A DNA stretch of 6,838 bases. It comes from Oxalobacteraceae bacterium (GTDB taxonomy: Bacteria; Pseudomonadota; Gammaproteobacteria; Burkholderiales; Burkholderiaceae_D). Below, in pieces: positions 1 to 6,052 of this stretch. The stretch is taken from NCBI GenBank assembly GCA_003132085.1, contig PKWO01000014.1:1-6838 (forward strand), read 5' to 3'. The notes below the pieces were generated by a model, which was not told the DNA's origin, ran no database searches, and saw only the letters and a list, made by a program, of their open reading frames with translations. Positions within the stretch are counted from its first letter, which is position 1. Each line of letters opens with the position of its first letter. A program made the translations under genes and the position numbers.

Positions 1-20
1 TGTTTCTAAGGAACTATAAA

Positions 21-632
21 ATGATGGTTCTCTATTCGGGCACGACTTGCCCATTCTCCCAACGTTGCCGTCTCGTATTGTTCGAGAAAGGCATGGACTT
101 TGAAGTGCGTGACGTCGACCTGTTCAACAAACCGGAAGATATCTCGACGATGAACCCATACGGACAAGTGCCGATTCTGGTCGAGCGCGACCTGATCCTG
201 TACGAATCCAATATCATTAACGAATATATTGATGAACGCTTCCCGCATCCGCAACTGATGCCGGCCGATCCGCTCATGCGCGCGCGCGCGCGTCTGATGT
301 TGTTCAACTTCGAAAAAGAATTGTTCGTTCACGTCCATACGCTGGAAAACGAAAAATCGAAGGTCAACGACAAGACGCACGACAAGGCACGTGCCGAAAT
401 CCGTGATCGCCTGACCACCCTGGCTCCATTGTTCCTGAAAAACAAATACATGCTTGGCGACGACTTCTCGATGCTCGATGTTGCCGTTGCGCCGCTGCTG
501 TGGCGCCTCGATCACTATGGCATCGAATTGTCGAAGACTGCAGCCCCCCTGATGAAATATGCGGAACGCATTTTCTCGCGCCCTGCCTATATCGAAGCGC
601 TGACGCCATCTGAAAAGGTCATGCGCCGCTAG
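21..632 (+). CDS. sspA: Stringent starvation protein A (RNA polymerase-associated GST-fold protein)
   Basis: The 203-residue product has the glutathione S-transferase fold of SspA, a cytoplasmic protein that binds RNA polymerase and alters transcription in starvation and acid stress (known for the E. coli family; no GST activity is expected). The thioredoxin-like half spans about residues 2-80, with CPFSQR at 10-15, the cis-proline segment QVPIL at 49-53 and ESNIINEY at 62-69. The FPHP segment at 74-77 matches the proline-histidine-proline surface pocket needed for E. coli SspA activity. The helical half follows (about 85-200), including LLWRLDHYGIE. The length is close to the E. coli protein (about 212). 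ATG at 21 is preceded by AAGGA at 8-12 with 8-nt spacing; a second ATG follows at 24. sspB lies 121 bp downstream on the same strand, the usual partner. Nothing looks damaged. Confidence 0.96.
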   Translation: MMVLYSGTTCPFSQRCRLVLFEKGMDFEVRDVDLFNKPEDISTMNPYGQVPILVERDLILYESNIINEYIDERFPHPQLMPADPLMRARARLMLFNFEKELFVHVHTLENEKSKVNDKTHDKARAEIRDRLTTLAPLFLKNKYMLGDDFSMLDVAVAPLLWRLDHYGIELSKTAAPLMKYAERIFSRPAYIEALTPSEKVMRR

Positions 633-653
633 GCTCATATTCGCCCGCCACGT

Positions 654-704
654 CGCTTTCATGATTCCGTTTGCAATATGCGCGCAAACGGAGGGTTGAA
701 AGCG
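654..704 (+). promoter_or_regulatory. Two-part stem-loop in the sspA-sspB gap
   Basis: The outer arms CGCTTTCA (654-661) and TGAAAGCG (697-704) are perfectly complementary. Inside a symmetric 5x5 internal loop, CCGTTTGC (667-674) pairs with GCAAACGG (684-691) around a 9-nt loop. No T-run follows, so it does not look like a standard intrinsic terminator. It could be an mRNA processing or stability element, or a translational control element for sspB. It also partly pairs the GGAGGG at 690-695 that precedes a tiny possible leader ORF. The structure is seen in the sequence; the role is unknown. Confidence 0.45.
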
Positions 705-737
705 ATGCCGGCGGTGAACATGCCGACCCAGAAATGA
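705..737 (+). other. Possible 10-codon leader ORF upstream of sspB
   Basis: ATG at 705 follows a strong Shine-Dalgarno-like GGAGGG (690-695) at 9-nt spacing and opens the frame MPAVNMPTQK, ending with TGA at 735-737. The stop overlaps the ATGAGG that is the only weak ribosome-binding candidate for sspB, whose ATG is 16 nt further on. Part of the GGAGGG lies in the stem-loop at 654-704. This arrangement would allow translational coupling into sspB, but such a short ORF may be chance; its only support is its ribosome-binding site and position. Confidence 0.2.
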
Positions 738-753
738 GGCCCTTCTCAATATC

Positions 754-1266
754 ATGTCTGAAACTTCCACCAAACCTTATTTGTTGCGGGCCATTTACGA
801 GTGGTGCACCGACAATGGCTACACGCCCTATTTGGCAGCGAAGGTCGATGCACAAACGCGGGTGCCGAGAGAGTTTGTGAAAGACGGTGAGATCGTGCTC
901 AACATCAGCTTCAGCGCCACCAGCGGCTTGAAGATGGATAACGACTTGATTCATTTCAGCGCCCGCTTTGGCGGCGTGTCGCGCGAAATTTCGGTTCCGG
1001 TCGAGAATGTCGTTGCGATTTATGCGAGGGAAAACGGTCAGGGAATGGCGTTTGAAGTATCCAAGCCTGCTCCCGGCGATGTGAAGGCCGACAAGGCCGA
1101 TACCGGCAAGCCCAAGCAGAGCCTGGCGCCGGCAGCTTCAGGGCCCATGCTGACCGCTGTGCCGTCGCAAAACGAAATTGCCGCGGCATCAACAAGCAGC
1201 GATACGAATGACGATCCCGAGCCGCCAAAAAAAGGCGGGAGACCTACCCTAACTCGTATTAAATGA
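754..1266 (+). CDS. sspB: ClpXP protease specificity-enhancing factor (SspB adaptor)
   Basis: The 170-residue protein matches SspB, the cytoplasmic adaptor that binds ssrA-tagged and some other substrates and delivers them to the ClpXP protease. The folded substrate-binding domain covers about residues 5-105, beginning with SETSTKPYLLRAIYEWC and containing the conserved DNGYTPYL and SFSATSGLKMDND segments. A long Ala/Pro/Lys-rich linker (about 106-160) leads to the C-terminal ClpX-binding peptide GGRPTLTRIK, the counterpart of the RPxLRVVK end of E. coli SspB. The length is close to the E. coli protein (165). The ATG has only a weak ribosome-binding site (ATGAGG, 734-739, 14 nt away), so coupling to the short upstream ORF is possible. 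It follows sspA as in many proteobacteria and is followed 27 bp later by tRNA-Thr. Confidence 0.95.
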   Translation: MSETSTKPYLLRAIYEWCTDNGYTPYLAAKVDAQTRVPREFVKDGEIVLNISFSATSGLKMDNDLIHFSARFGGVSREISVPVENVVAIYARENGQGMAFEVSKPAPGDVKADKADTGKPKQSLAPAASGPMLTAVPSQNEIAAASTSSDTNDDPEPPKKGGRPTLTRIK

Positions 1267-1293
1267 AGTAAAATTACGGACTTCAAGATTTAC

Positions 1294-1369
1294 GCCGGCT
1301 TAGCTCATTTGGTAGAGCAGTTGACTTGTAATCATCAGGTGGCCAGTTCGATTCCGGCAGCCGGCACCA
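1294..1369 (+). tRNA. tRNA-Thr (anticodon TGT), element integration site
   Basis: A complete 76-nt cloverleaf can be drawn. The acceptor stem is GCCGGCT (1294-1300) with AGCCGGC (1359-1365). The D stem is GCTC/GAGC around ATTTGGTA. The anticodon stem GTTGA/TCATC (one T-T mismatch) carries loop CTTGTAA with anticodon TGT at 1327-1329, reading ACA. The T arm is GCCAG-TTCGATT-CCGGC. Discriminator A1366 and an encoded CCA (1367-1369) follow. The A-C pair in the T stem also occurs in E. coli tRNA-Thr(UGU). The 3' 48 nt (1322-1369) lie in the attL repeat, so this portion probably came from the element and rebuilt a working gene. A TAAAAT at 1269-1274 could be its -10 box, but no clear -35 is seen. 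Confidence 0.95.
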
Positions 1370-1370
1370 A
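1322..1370 (+). repeat. attL: left copy of 49-bp direct repeat
   Basis: These 49 bp, from TGACTTGTAATC in the anticodon arm through the CCA end plus one A, are identical to 6349-6397. Outside them the copies differ at once (T1321 versus A6348, T1371 versus G6398). This copy completes the functional tRNA-Thr. The strand exchange point lies inside it; for tRNA-targeting integrases it is often in the anticodon or T arm, but it cannot be fixed from one sequence. Confidence 0.93.
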
Positions 1371-1375
1371 TAAAA

Positions 1376-1405
1376 ACAAGGGCTTACAGAAATGTAAGCC
1401 CTTGT
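1376..1405. terminator. Bidirectional hairpin terminator between tRNA-Thr/attL and int
   Basis: A perfect 13-bp stem, ACAAGGGCTTACA (1376-1388) with TGTAAGCCCTTGT (1393-1405), closes a GAAA loop. Read on the minus strand, the hairpin is followed by TTTTTA (1371-1376 region), a proper T-run that would end int transcription before the tRNA. On the plus strand CATTTC follows, a weaker T-run that could end tRNA transcription. Its TTGTCATTTC exit resembles that of the hairpin beyond attR. Confidence 0.8.
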
Positions 1406-1418
1406 CATTTCTGCGTGC

Positions 1419-1437
1419 TGTCAACCAAGTGTCAACC
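1419..1437 (+). repeat. Tandem TGTCAACC pair, probable left integrase arm sites
   Basis: TGTCAACC occurs at 1419-1426 and 1430-1437, 11 bp apart, about one helical turn. The same TGTCAAC tandem with the same spacing and orientation occurs inside the right end at 6240-6258. The left pair overlaps the last codons and stop of int. Matching tandem repeats inside both ends of a tyrosine-recombinase element are the usual form of arm-type binding sites. The assignment is inferred from position and symmetry. Confidence 0.6.
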
Positions 1438-2266
1438 GCGAAAGCGGGTACAAGAATTTCGCTTCTTGTAGATGTTCTGGACTGAGGTACGCATAGATCA
1501 TCGTCGTCTTTAAATCCCGGTGGCCCAAAACCTTTTGTAGCGTCAGGATGTTGCCACCGTTCATAACGAAGTGACTGGCAAAGGTATGCCGCAGCACATG
1601 GGTTAGTTGCCCAGGCAACAGCGCGATTCCAGACTCTTTTATTGCCATTCGGAACGCTCCGACCGAGCTCTTGAATATTCGATTCGAAGCGCAGCCTTTG
1701 TTTTTGGAAGTATGGAATTCTCGAATTTCATTGGCAAGTTCGTCGTCAATTGGGCCCGAGCGGTTTCGATCCGTCTTGGTTTTAATGTAATGCACCATGC
1801 CGCTGTGAAGTTGCGTGATTTGAAGCGATTCAGCTTCATTCCACCGCGCTGCCGACGAAAGACATATTTTTGTAATAAAGAGCGCGTCACGTTCCTCGCG
1901 ATTTTCTAGCGCACGGAGTAAGGATTTAATTTCGTCGTTATTCAGAAGCGACAGCTCGCGCTGCGGAATTTTGAACTGGCGAATTCGCGCGAGTGGATTG
2001 TCGGCTTTCCACGTTCCAAGTCGAATCAGTTCATTGAACATTGCACGCAAATATGCATGTTCGCGGTTGGCCGTATTAGGGGTTACGCCCTGGGCGATTC
2101 GAATCGTACGATACTCGGCAAAATCTTCGGTATTGAGATTTACAGCATTCGGATTTCCAAGCGCTTGACACATCCGAGCAAGCGTAGGATAACTTTGACC
2201 AGTTCGAAATGTGATGATTGTGCAAACAAAATGCCCGATATGTTTTGATAGCGTGTTGTCGGCCAA
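1421..2266 (-). CDS. Tyrosine integrase, P2/HP1-like, short N-terminus
   Basis: The 281-residue site-specific recombinase would insert and excise the element at tRNA-Thr. The core-binding domain runs about 4-100, with typical P2/HP1 family wording such as ALGNPNAV and TANREHAYLRAMFNEL. The catalytic domain follows with all expected residues: R141 (SSAARWNEAESL), a lysine in YIKTKT (162 or 164), H223 and R226 (THVLRHTFASHF), H249 (LGHRDL) and nucleophile Y258 (MIYAYLSPEHL). P2 integrase is about 337 residues; the roughly 55-60 residues of its N-terminal arm-binding domain are missing here, and an in-frame TAA lies 24 nt upstream of the TTG start. No Shine-Dalgarno is evident. I see no remnant of the missing domain in the other two frames for about 70 bp upstream. 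It is either a naturally short form or a 5'-truncated gene. It reads toward attL and ends in the 1376-1405 hairpin. Confidence 0.9.
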   Translation of the reverse strand: MADNTLSKHIGHFVCTIITFRTGQSYPTLARMCQALGNPNAVNLNTEDFAEYRTIRIAQGVTPNTANREHAYLRAMFNELIRLGTWKADNPLARIRQFKIPQRELSLLNNDEIKSLLRALENREERDALFITKICLSSAARWNEAESLQITQLHSGMVHYIKTKTDRNRSGPIDDELANEIREFHTSKNKGCASNRIFKSSVGAFRMAIKESGIALLPGQLTHVLRHTFASHFVMNGGNILTLQKVLGHRDLKTTMIYAYLSPEHLQEAKFLYPLSRLTLG

Positions 2267-2547
2267 GGTCGTGCATCCGTCGGCTAATTAAAGTGATGCG
2301 CAACGTAAAATACAGTGACCTGCTGCGCAAACGTTGAATGCTCTGTTGTGAGGCAATCCGGTAAGATTGTGTGATGAAGAACTCTCATAATATTTCTTGT
2401 GGGAAATTTATTGTGATGAATAACTCCCAAAATGCAGCCCATAATATTATCGACCATGTCAAAAGTTATCCTCAATGCAAGTTTTTCCAGTTTGTTGTAA
2501 CATTTAAGTCAAACTTGTCTCGACAGCATTAAAAAACCAAAGGATTA
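2267..2547. other. AT-rich divergent intergenic region with phased repeats
   Basis: This 281-bp gap between the divergent int and VbhA-like genes has no convincing ORF but several repeats. TGTGATGAAGAACTCTCA (2370-2387) and TGTGATGAATAACTCCCA (2412-2429) match at 16 of 18 positions and are 42 bp apart, about four helical turns. CATAATATT occurs at 2386-2394 and 2440-2448. TGCGCAACGT (2297-2306) and TGCGCAAACGT (2324-2334) are 27 bp apart. Such a region would be expected to hold promoters of both genes and operator, excisionase or further integrase sites. No consensus promoter stands out, and no function is proven. Confidence 0.5.
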
Positions 2548-2553
2548 ATGCGA

Positions 2554-2757
2554 ATGCCTAACAATATCCACCGGAAACTAATTTCGCTGGAGGAACGTCG
2601 TCGGCGCGAAGAGGCTGTTAATGATGCTCGTGCGAGTGTTCAATTGTCAGGTTTCGCAATAAGCAACGCAGAGGAGGCACATGCACGTAGATATATTGAT
2701 GGTGAAATTTCGCTGGCCGAGTTCGTGGAATATGATCGCGAACGCCTTGGTGGCTAA
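2554..2757 (+). CDS. VbhA-like antitoxin domain protein without a visible Fic partner
   Basis: This small charged protein has 67 residues from ATG 2554, or 69 from ATG 2548. I prefer 2554 because AAAGGA (2539-2544) is 9 nt from it but only 3 nt from the first ATG. It resembles the VbhA antitoxin family, whose members block Fic AMP-transferase toxins through an inhibitory helix with [S/T]xxxE[G/N]. Visible features, numbered from 2548, are a basic-acidic helix EERRRREEA (15-23), ASVQLSGF (29-36) at the inhibitory-helix position, and YIDGEISLAEF (49-59), the family's typical C-terminal wording. The key glutamate is serine at position 34 (SVQLSG), so classical Fic inhibition is doubtful, and no fic gene lies in the window. 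It precedes the methyltransferase on the same strand and may be co-transcribed. Alternatives are a regulator of the module or an excisionase-like factor. Family assignment is from memory of the motif. Confidence 0.6.
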   Translation: MPNNIHRKLISLEERRRREEAVNDARASVQLSGFAISNAEEAHARRYIDGEISLAEFVEYDRERLGG

Positions 2758-2831
2758 ATCTGAATCAGGGTTTCGCTAGAGACTGGTCGAGGCCATAGGA
2801 GTTTGTCATCGACGGCGGGGGATTCAAACGC

Positions 2832-2865
2832 TATAATCGGCAAGGCGCAAACATACTCATATAAT
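2832..2865 (+). promoter_or_regulatory. Two perfect TATAAT boxes just upstream of the methyltransferase ATG
   Basis: TATAAT occurs at 2832-2837 and again at 2860-2865. From the first, a transcript would begin near 2844 and have a leader of about 25 nt before ATG 2869. A -35-like TTGTCA lies at 2803-2808, but the 23-bp spacer to the first box is too long for a normal sigma-70 promoter. The second box would start transcription too close to the ATG for a leader. A dedicated methyltransferase promoter is plausible, as modification genes are often expressed first, but this AT-rich stretch could match by chance. Confidence 0.25.
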
Positions 2866-2868
2866 AAA

Positions 2869-3945
2869 ATGACAATAAAACGCGGGAATGCAGGGAAAAT
2901 CGAGGCTATTGACCTGTTCTGTGGCGCGGGTGGGCTAAGTTACGGTTTGCGTGAGTCAGGTGTGATTGTTAAAGCTGGAATTGACCTCGATCCGGCCTGC
3001 GAATATCCATATATAAAGAATATCAAGGCGCCTTTTTTCAAAAAAAATGTTGAGGACGTACAGGGTAAGGAGTTGGCCGCGCTTTACTCCCCTGGCGCCA
3101 TTAGACTTTTAGCAGGGTGTGCGCCTTGTCAGCCGTTTTCAACGCTGGCGAATGGCCGAGATACGACAGAAGACCAAAAATGGGGATTGCTTGTCGAATT
3201 TGCGCGATTGGTTAAAGAGTTGAAACCTGAACTTGTTACTATGGAGAACGTGCCAAGAGTGGCGAATCACGCGCCATATGAGGCATTCATCGGTACATTA
3301 CGGACGCTTGGATACCATGTAGATGCACAGAGTGTGCGATGTGCGGATTTTGGCATTCCGCAAGAGCGGCGACGTTTTGTGTTAATTGCGTCTCGGTTTG
3401 GACAAATAAAGCTTCCTAAGCCCGGCAAATCGGTCCGTACTGTGCGTGACGCGATATCTCACCTTAAGCCCTTGGCCGCAGGAGAAAGCGATTCGTCTGA
3501 CCCACTTCACAAAGCGCGGTCGTTGACTCCAATAAATTTGGCTCGAATAAAGGCGTCACGCCCTGGCGGTTCGTGGGAAGATTGGCCAGAAGATTTACGT
3601 TCTCCGTGTCATCGGATACCTTCAGGATCGACATTCCGAAGCGTCTACGCAAGGATGAGTTGGGATTCTCCGGCACCGACGATCACAACGCAATCATTTA
3701 ATTTTGGTACGGGGCGCTTTGGGCATCCCGAACAAGATCGAGCAATTACGATGCGGGAGGCAGCCATATTGCAATCCTTCCCTCCAAAATATCAGTTCGT
3801 TAAAGACGGCGGGAAAGTGCATATGAGTACAATTGGTCGCTTGATCGGAAACGCTGTGCCTCCGAAACTCGCCGAAGTGATCGGTTTAAATTTTCTTCAA
3901 CATATTAAGGAATTTAAGAGTGGCTTCGTTCAAATTAAAAATTGA
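2869..3945 (+). CDS. DNA (cytosine-5) methyltransferase
   Basis: The 358-residue enzyme (from ATG 2869) transfers a methyl group from S-adenosylmethionine to C5 of cytosine in a specific DNA site. All main C5-methyltransferase motifs are in order: motif I DLFCGAGG (15-22), motif IV GCAPCQPFS (83-91) with catalytic Cys87, motif VI ENV (126-128), motif VIII GIPQERRR (162-169), a target-recognition region (about 185-290, containing WDSPAPTITT), motif IX ITMREAAILQSFP (293-305) and motif X GNAVPP (327-332). It looks intact; the recognition site cannot be read from sequence. The frame stays open upstream to TTG 2803 (380 residues), where AGGAG (2797-2801) is only 1 nt away, too close for normal use. 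ATG 2869 has no clear Shine-Dalgarno but puts motif I at its usual distance from the N-terminus. Its end overlaps the ATPase gene by 26 nt. It is probably the modification half of a restriction-modification-like pair. Confidence 0.93.
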   Translation: MTIKRGNAGKIEAIDLFCGAGGLSYGLRESGVIVKAGIDLDPACEYPYIKNIKAPFFKKNVEDVQGKELAALYSPGAIRLLAGCAPCQPFSTLANGRDTTEDQKWGLLVEFARLVKELKPELVTMENVPRVANHAPYEAFIGTLRTLGYHVDAQSVRCADFGIPQERRRFVLIASRFGQIKLPKPGKSVRTVRDAISHLKPLAAGESDSSDPLHKARSLTPINLARIKASRPGGSWEDWPEDLRSPCHRIPSGSTFRSVYARMSWDSPAPTITTQSFNFGTGRFGHPEQDRAITMREAAILQSFPPKYQFVKDGGKVHMSTIGRLIGNAVPPKLAEVIGLNFLQHIKEFKSGFVQIKN

Positions 3946-6052
3946 CCTAAATGTGTTGAACCATCTGGGGCTTGGTCTTTATAGCTCGACACCTTCAATT
4001 GTTACCGAAATAGTGGCAAACGCATGGGATGCGGATGCAAAAAAAGTGACAATTAAGGTTGACTCAACAAAGGAGGAGATAGTTGTTGAGGATGATGGAC
4101 ATGGGATGGACAATGAGGAAGTTACGACAAAATTTTTGAACGTCGGGTATAGTCGTCGTGACAAGGAGTCGACCAAGAACAAAAGCCGAAGTGGTAAACG
4201 GGCAGTTATGGGACGCAAGGGAATCGGCAAGCTGGCTATGCTTTCCCTTGCGCGTCAGATCACAATCGTCACTAAATCTGAAAAAGCAGGAAGTGAGGCG
4301 ATAGCGTTCAAATTTGATGTCGCAAAGCTTCTGGAAGATATTAAAGCCGGGAATGAATACGATATTCTTTCGGTTGATGTTCCTACAGATTTTAAAGCTG
4401 AACACGGGACGCGAATTATTCTTGAAAATTTAAATACTTTTATCAACAAGACTGAGACATTTCTTAGGCCGAGACTTGCGAGACGCTTCGCTGTTTTGGA
4501 CGATACGGAAGAGTTTAAAGTTGAATTGAATGACCGGGAAATTACTCCTGATGACCGAGGATATTACAAAGACATACAATTTCTTTGGAGTTTCGATGAA
4601 GCGACAACGGTCAGGGTAAAAAAATATGCGAAAAATATTGCGACCATTAAGGGTGATGATGGCGCCGGCGGGGAGATACTGAACGAGTGCGTTCAAGAGG
4701 TGCCGAACGAGTTAAATTTATTGCTTGCTGCAGAGCCGACGAAGCTATCGATAAGGGGTTTTATTGCAACAGTTGATAAACCTGCAAAATTGGGAAAGGA
4801 TGATGAGAGTATCAACCAAATTTCCATATTTGCTAATGGCCGAGTTTTCCAAGTTGACGTACTCAATGAAATTGGAGATGCACGGCACTTTAATCAATAT
4901 ATCGTAGGGGAAGTGCATGCGGATTTTCTTGATGATGACAATACTGATCGTGCCACGGCAAGTCGTGAATCTGTAAAACACAATGATCCAAAATACATGT
5001 CTCTTACCGGTCATTTAAAGACCGTGTTGGCAATTATTCGCGATCAGTGGGATGTCTGGCGCGTTGCTTTGCAGTTGGACCCTAGTGAGAAAACGAGTGA
5101 AATCATAGAAGACTGGTTAAAGGGATTGCCGGACGCTCGCGATCGAAAGTCTGCCGAGAAGCTTATTGGATCTATTGCGAGAACGCGATTCGCGAATGAT
5201 GATGATAAGGATCAGGGATTGAAAGGTTTGTTGCTGCAAAGTGCAATTTCAGGATTTGAGAAATTGCGTGTACGTCGGCAATTGGAGCGACTTGACAGCG
5301 TTACTGATGTGTTTAGTCCAGAGTTCTTGTCCATTTTCACCAACATGGACGATATTGAGGAAAGCCACTACTTAGACATTACAAGGCAACGTCTTGAGGT
5401 AATTGAAAAATTTCAGGAGCTTGTTGACGAGAAGCATCTCGAAAAGGTTGTGCAAAAATATATCTATAAGCATCTTTGGTTGCTTGATCCAACTTGGGAT
5501 CGAATTACTGGTAGCGAGGAAATGGAAGTAACGCTCACCAAATATCTTAAGGAAGTTGCTCCTGACACTGATGAGGGGGCCAGGATTGATATCGCCTATT
5601 TAACCAGCTCAGCGCGTCATGCCATAGTTGAATTGAAACGTCCTGGAGTGTATATCTCATTTGACAAGTTAAGGGATCAAGCACGGAAATATATTGCTGC
5701 TACGAATCAATATTATGTTGAGCATCCAGATGCAGGAGGTCTTCATGGCCGCATTCCGCACATTGACGTTTACCTTCTTGTTTCGGATAAACCTAAGCCG
5801 ACGTTACCAAATGATGAGGTTGGCCTTCGGTTAGATAACATTCAATATATGACGTATGGGGGCTTGATCCTAAATGCTCGCAAAGCATATCAAGAATACT
5901 TTGATGCACGCAAAAATGCCTCGCGAATTGACAAACTTTTAACGGAACTTCGAAATGCGGGTCGTGCAGCCACCACTTCAATTGCCGCTGCGGTGCCAGC
6001 GGTGGCTCCGATATTGACGGTCGTCAAAGCATCACCTGCGAGCGCAAGCTGA
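3920..6052 (+). CDS. GHKL (Hsp90/MutL/MORC-like) ATPase fused to PD-(D/E)xK nuclease-like domain
   Basis: The protein has 710 residues. The N-terminal GHKL ATPase shows E30-x3-N34 (EIVANAWDADA), the DDGHGM loop (58-63), the glycine lid GRKGIGK (98-104) and HGTRI (162-166). A middle region (about 190-380) fits the transducer position of MutL/MORC-like proteins. A helical, charged linker (about 385-510) leads to a probable restriction-endonuclease fold: YIYKHLWLLDP (514-524), then D557 (RIDIAYL) and E571-x-K573 (IVELKRP), the D...ExK catalytic pattern. An Ala/Pro-rich tail (683-710) ends the protein. Start GTG 3920 has AAGGA (3907-3911) at 8-nt spacing, inside the methyltransferase gene and in another frame, which implies coupled translation. 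MutL/MORC-like ATPases linked to methylases are a described class of restriction-system components. I infer an ATP-dependent restriction factor; the nuclease call rests on the motif only. Confidence 0.85.
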   Translation: MASFKLKIDLNVLNHLGLGLYSSTPSIVTEIVANAWDADAKKVTIKVDSTKEEIVVEDDGHGMDNEEVTTKFLNVGYSRRDKESTKNKSRSGKRAVMGRKGIGKLAMLSLARQITIVTKSEKAGSEAIAFKFDVAKLLEDIKAGNEYDILSVDVPTDFKAEHGTRIILENLNTFINKTETFLRPRLARRFAVLDDTEEFKVELNDREITPDDRGYYKDIQFLWSFDEATTVRVKKYAKNIATIKGDDGAGGEILNECVQEVPNELNLLLAAEPTKLSIRGFIATVDKPAKLGKDDESINQISIFANGRVFQVDVLNEIGDARHFNQYIVGEVHADFLDDDNTDRATASRESVKHNDPKYMSLTGHLKTVLAIIRDQWDVWRVALQLDPSEKTSEIIEDWLKGLPDARDRKSAEKLIGSIARTRFANDDDKDQGLKGLLLQSAISGFEKLRVRRQLERLDSVTDVFSPEFLSIFTNMDDIEESHYLDITRQRLEVIEKFQELVDEKHLEKVVQKYIYKHLWLLDPTWDRITGSEEMEVTLTKYLKEVAPDTDEGARIDIAYLTSSARHAIVELKRPGVYISFDKLRDQARKYIAATNQYYVEHPDAGGLHGRIPHIDVYLLVSDKPKPTLPNDEVGLRLDNIQYMTYGGLILNARKAYQEYFDARKNASRIDKLLTELRNAGRAATTSIAAAVPAVAPILTVVKASPASAS

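Noticed and set aside
6..773. Long minus-strand open frame (255 codons) across sspA
   Set aside because: It lies wholly opposite sspA and the intergenic stem-loop. Its product has no recognisable domain, while the plus-strand frame is clearly SspA.
1227..1233. A7 run flanked by CCGCC/GGCGG inside sspB, a possible slippage site
   Set aside because: The normal frame reads through to the conserved ClpX-binding end RPTLTRIK, so there is no need for frameshifting and no sign of a useful alternative product.
2284..2475. Minus-strand open frame upstream of int as a possible missing integrase N-terminus
   Set aside because: Its translation shows none of the wording of the P2/HP1 arm-binding domain, it ends in a stop before int, and it lies in the repeat-rich intergenic DNA.
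2869..6052. Companion Vsr endonuclease, helicase or McrBC-type GTPase of a larger restriction system
   Set aside because: All coding capacity between the small gene and the right tail is used by the methyltransferase and the ATPase-nuclease; no such motifs occur in either.
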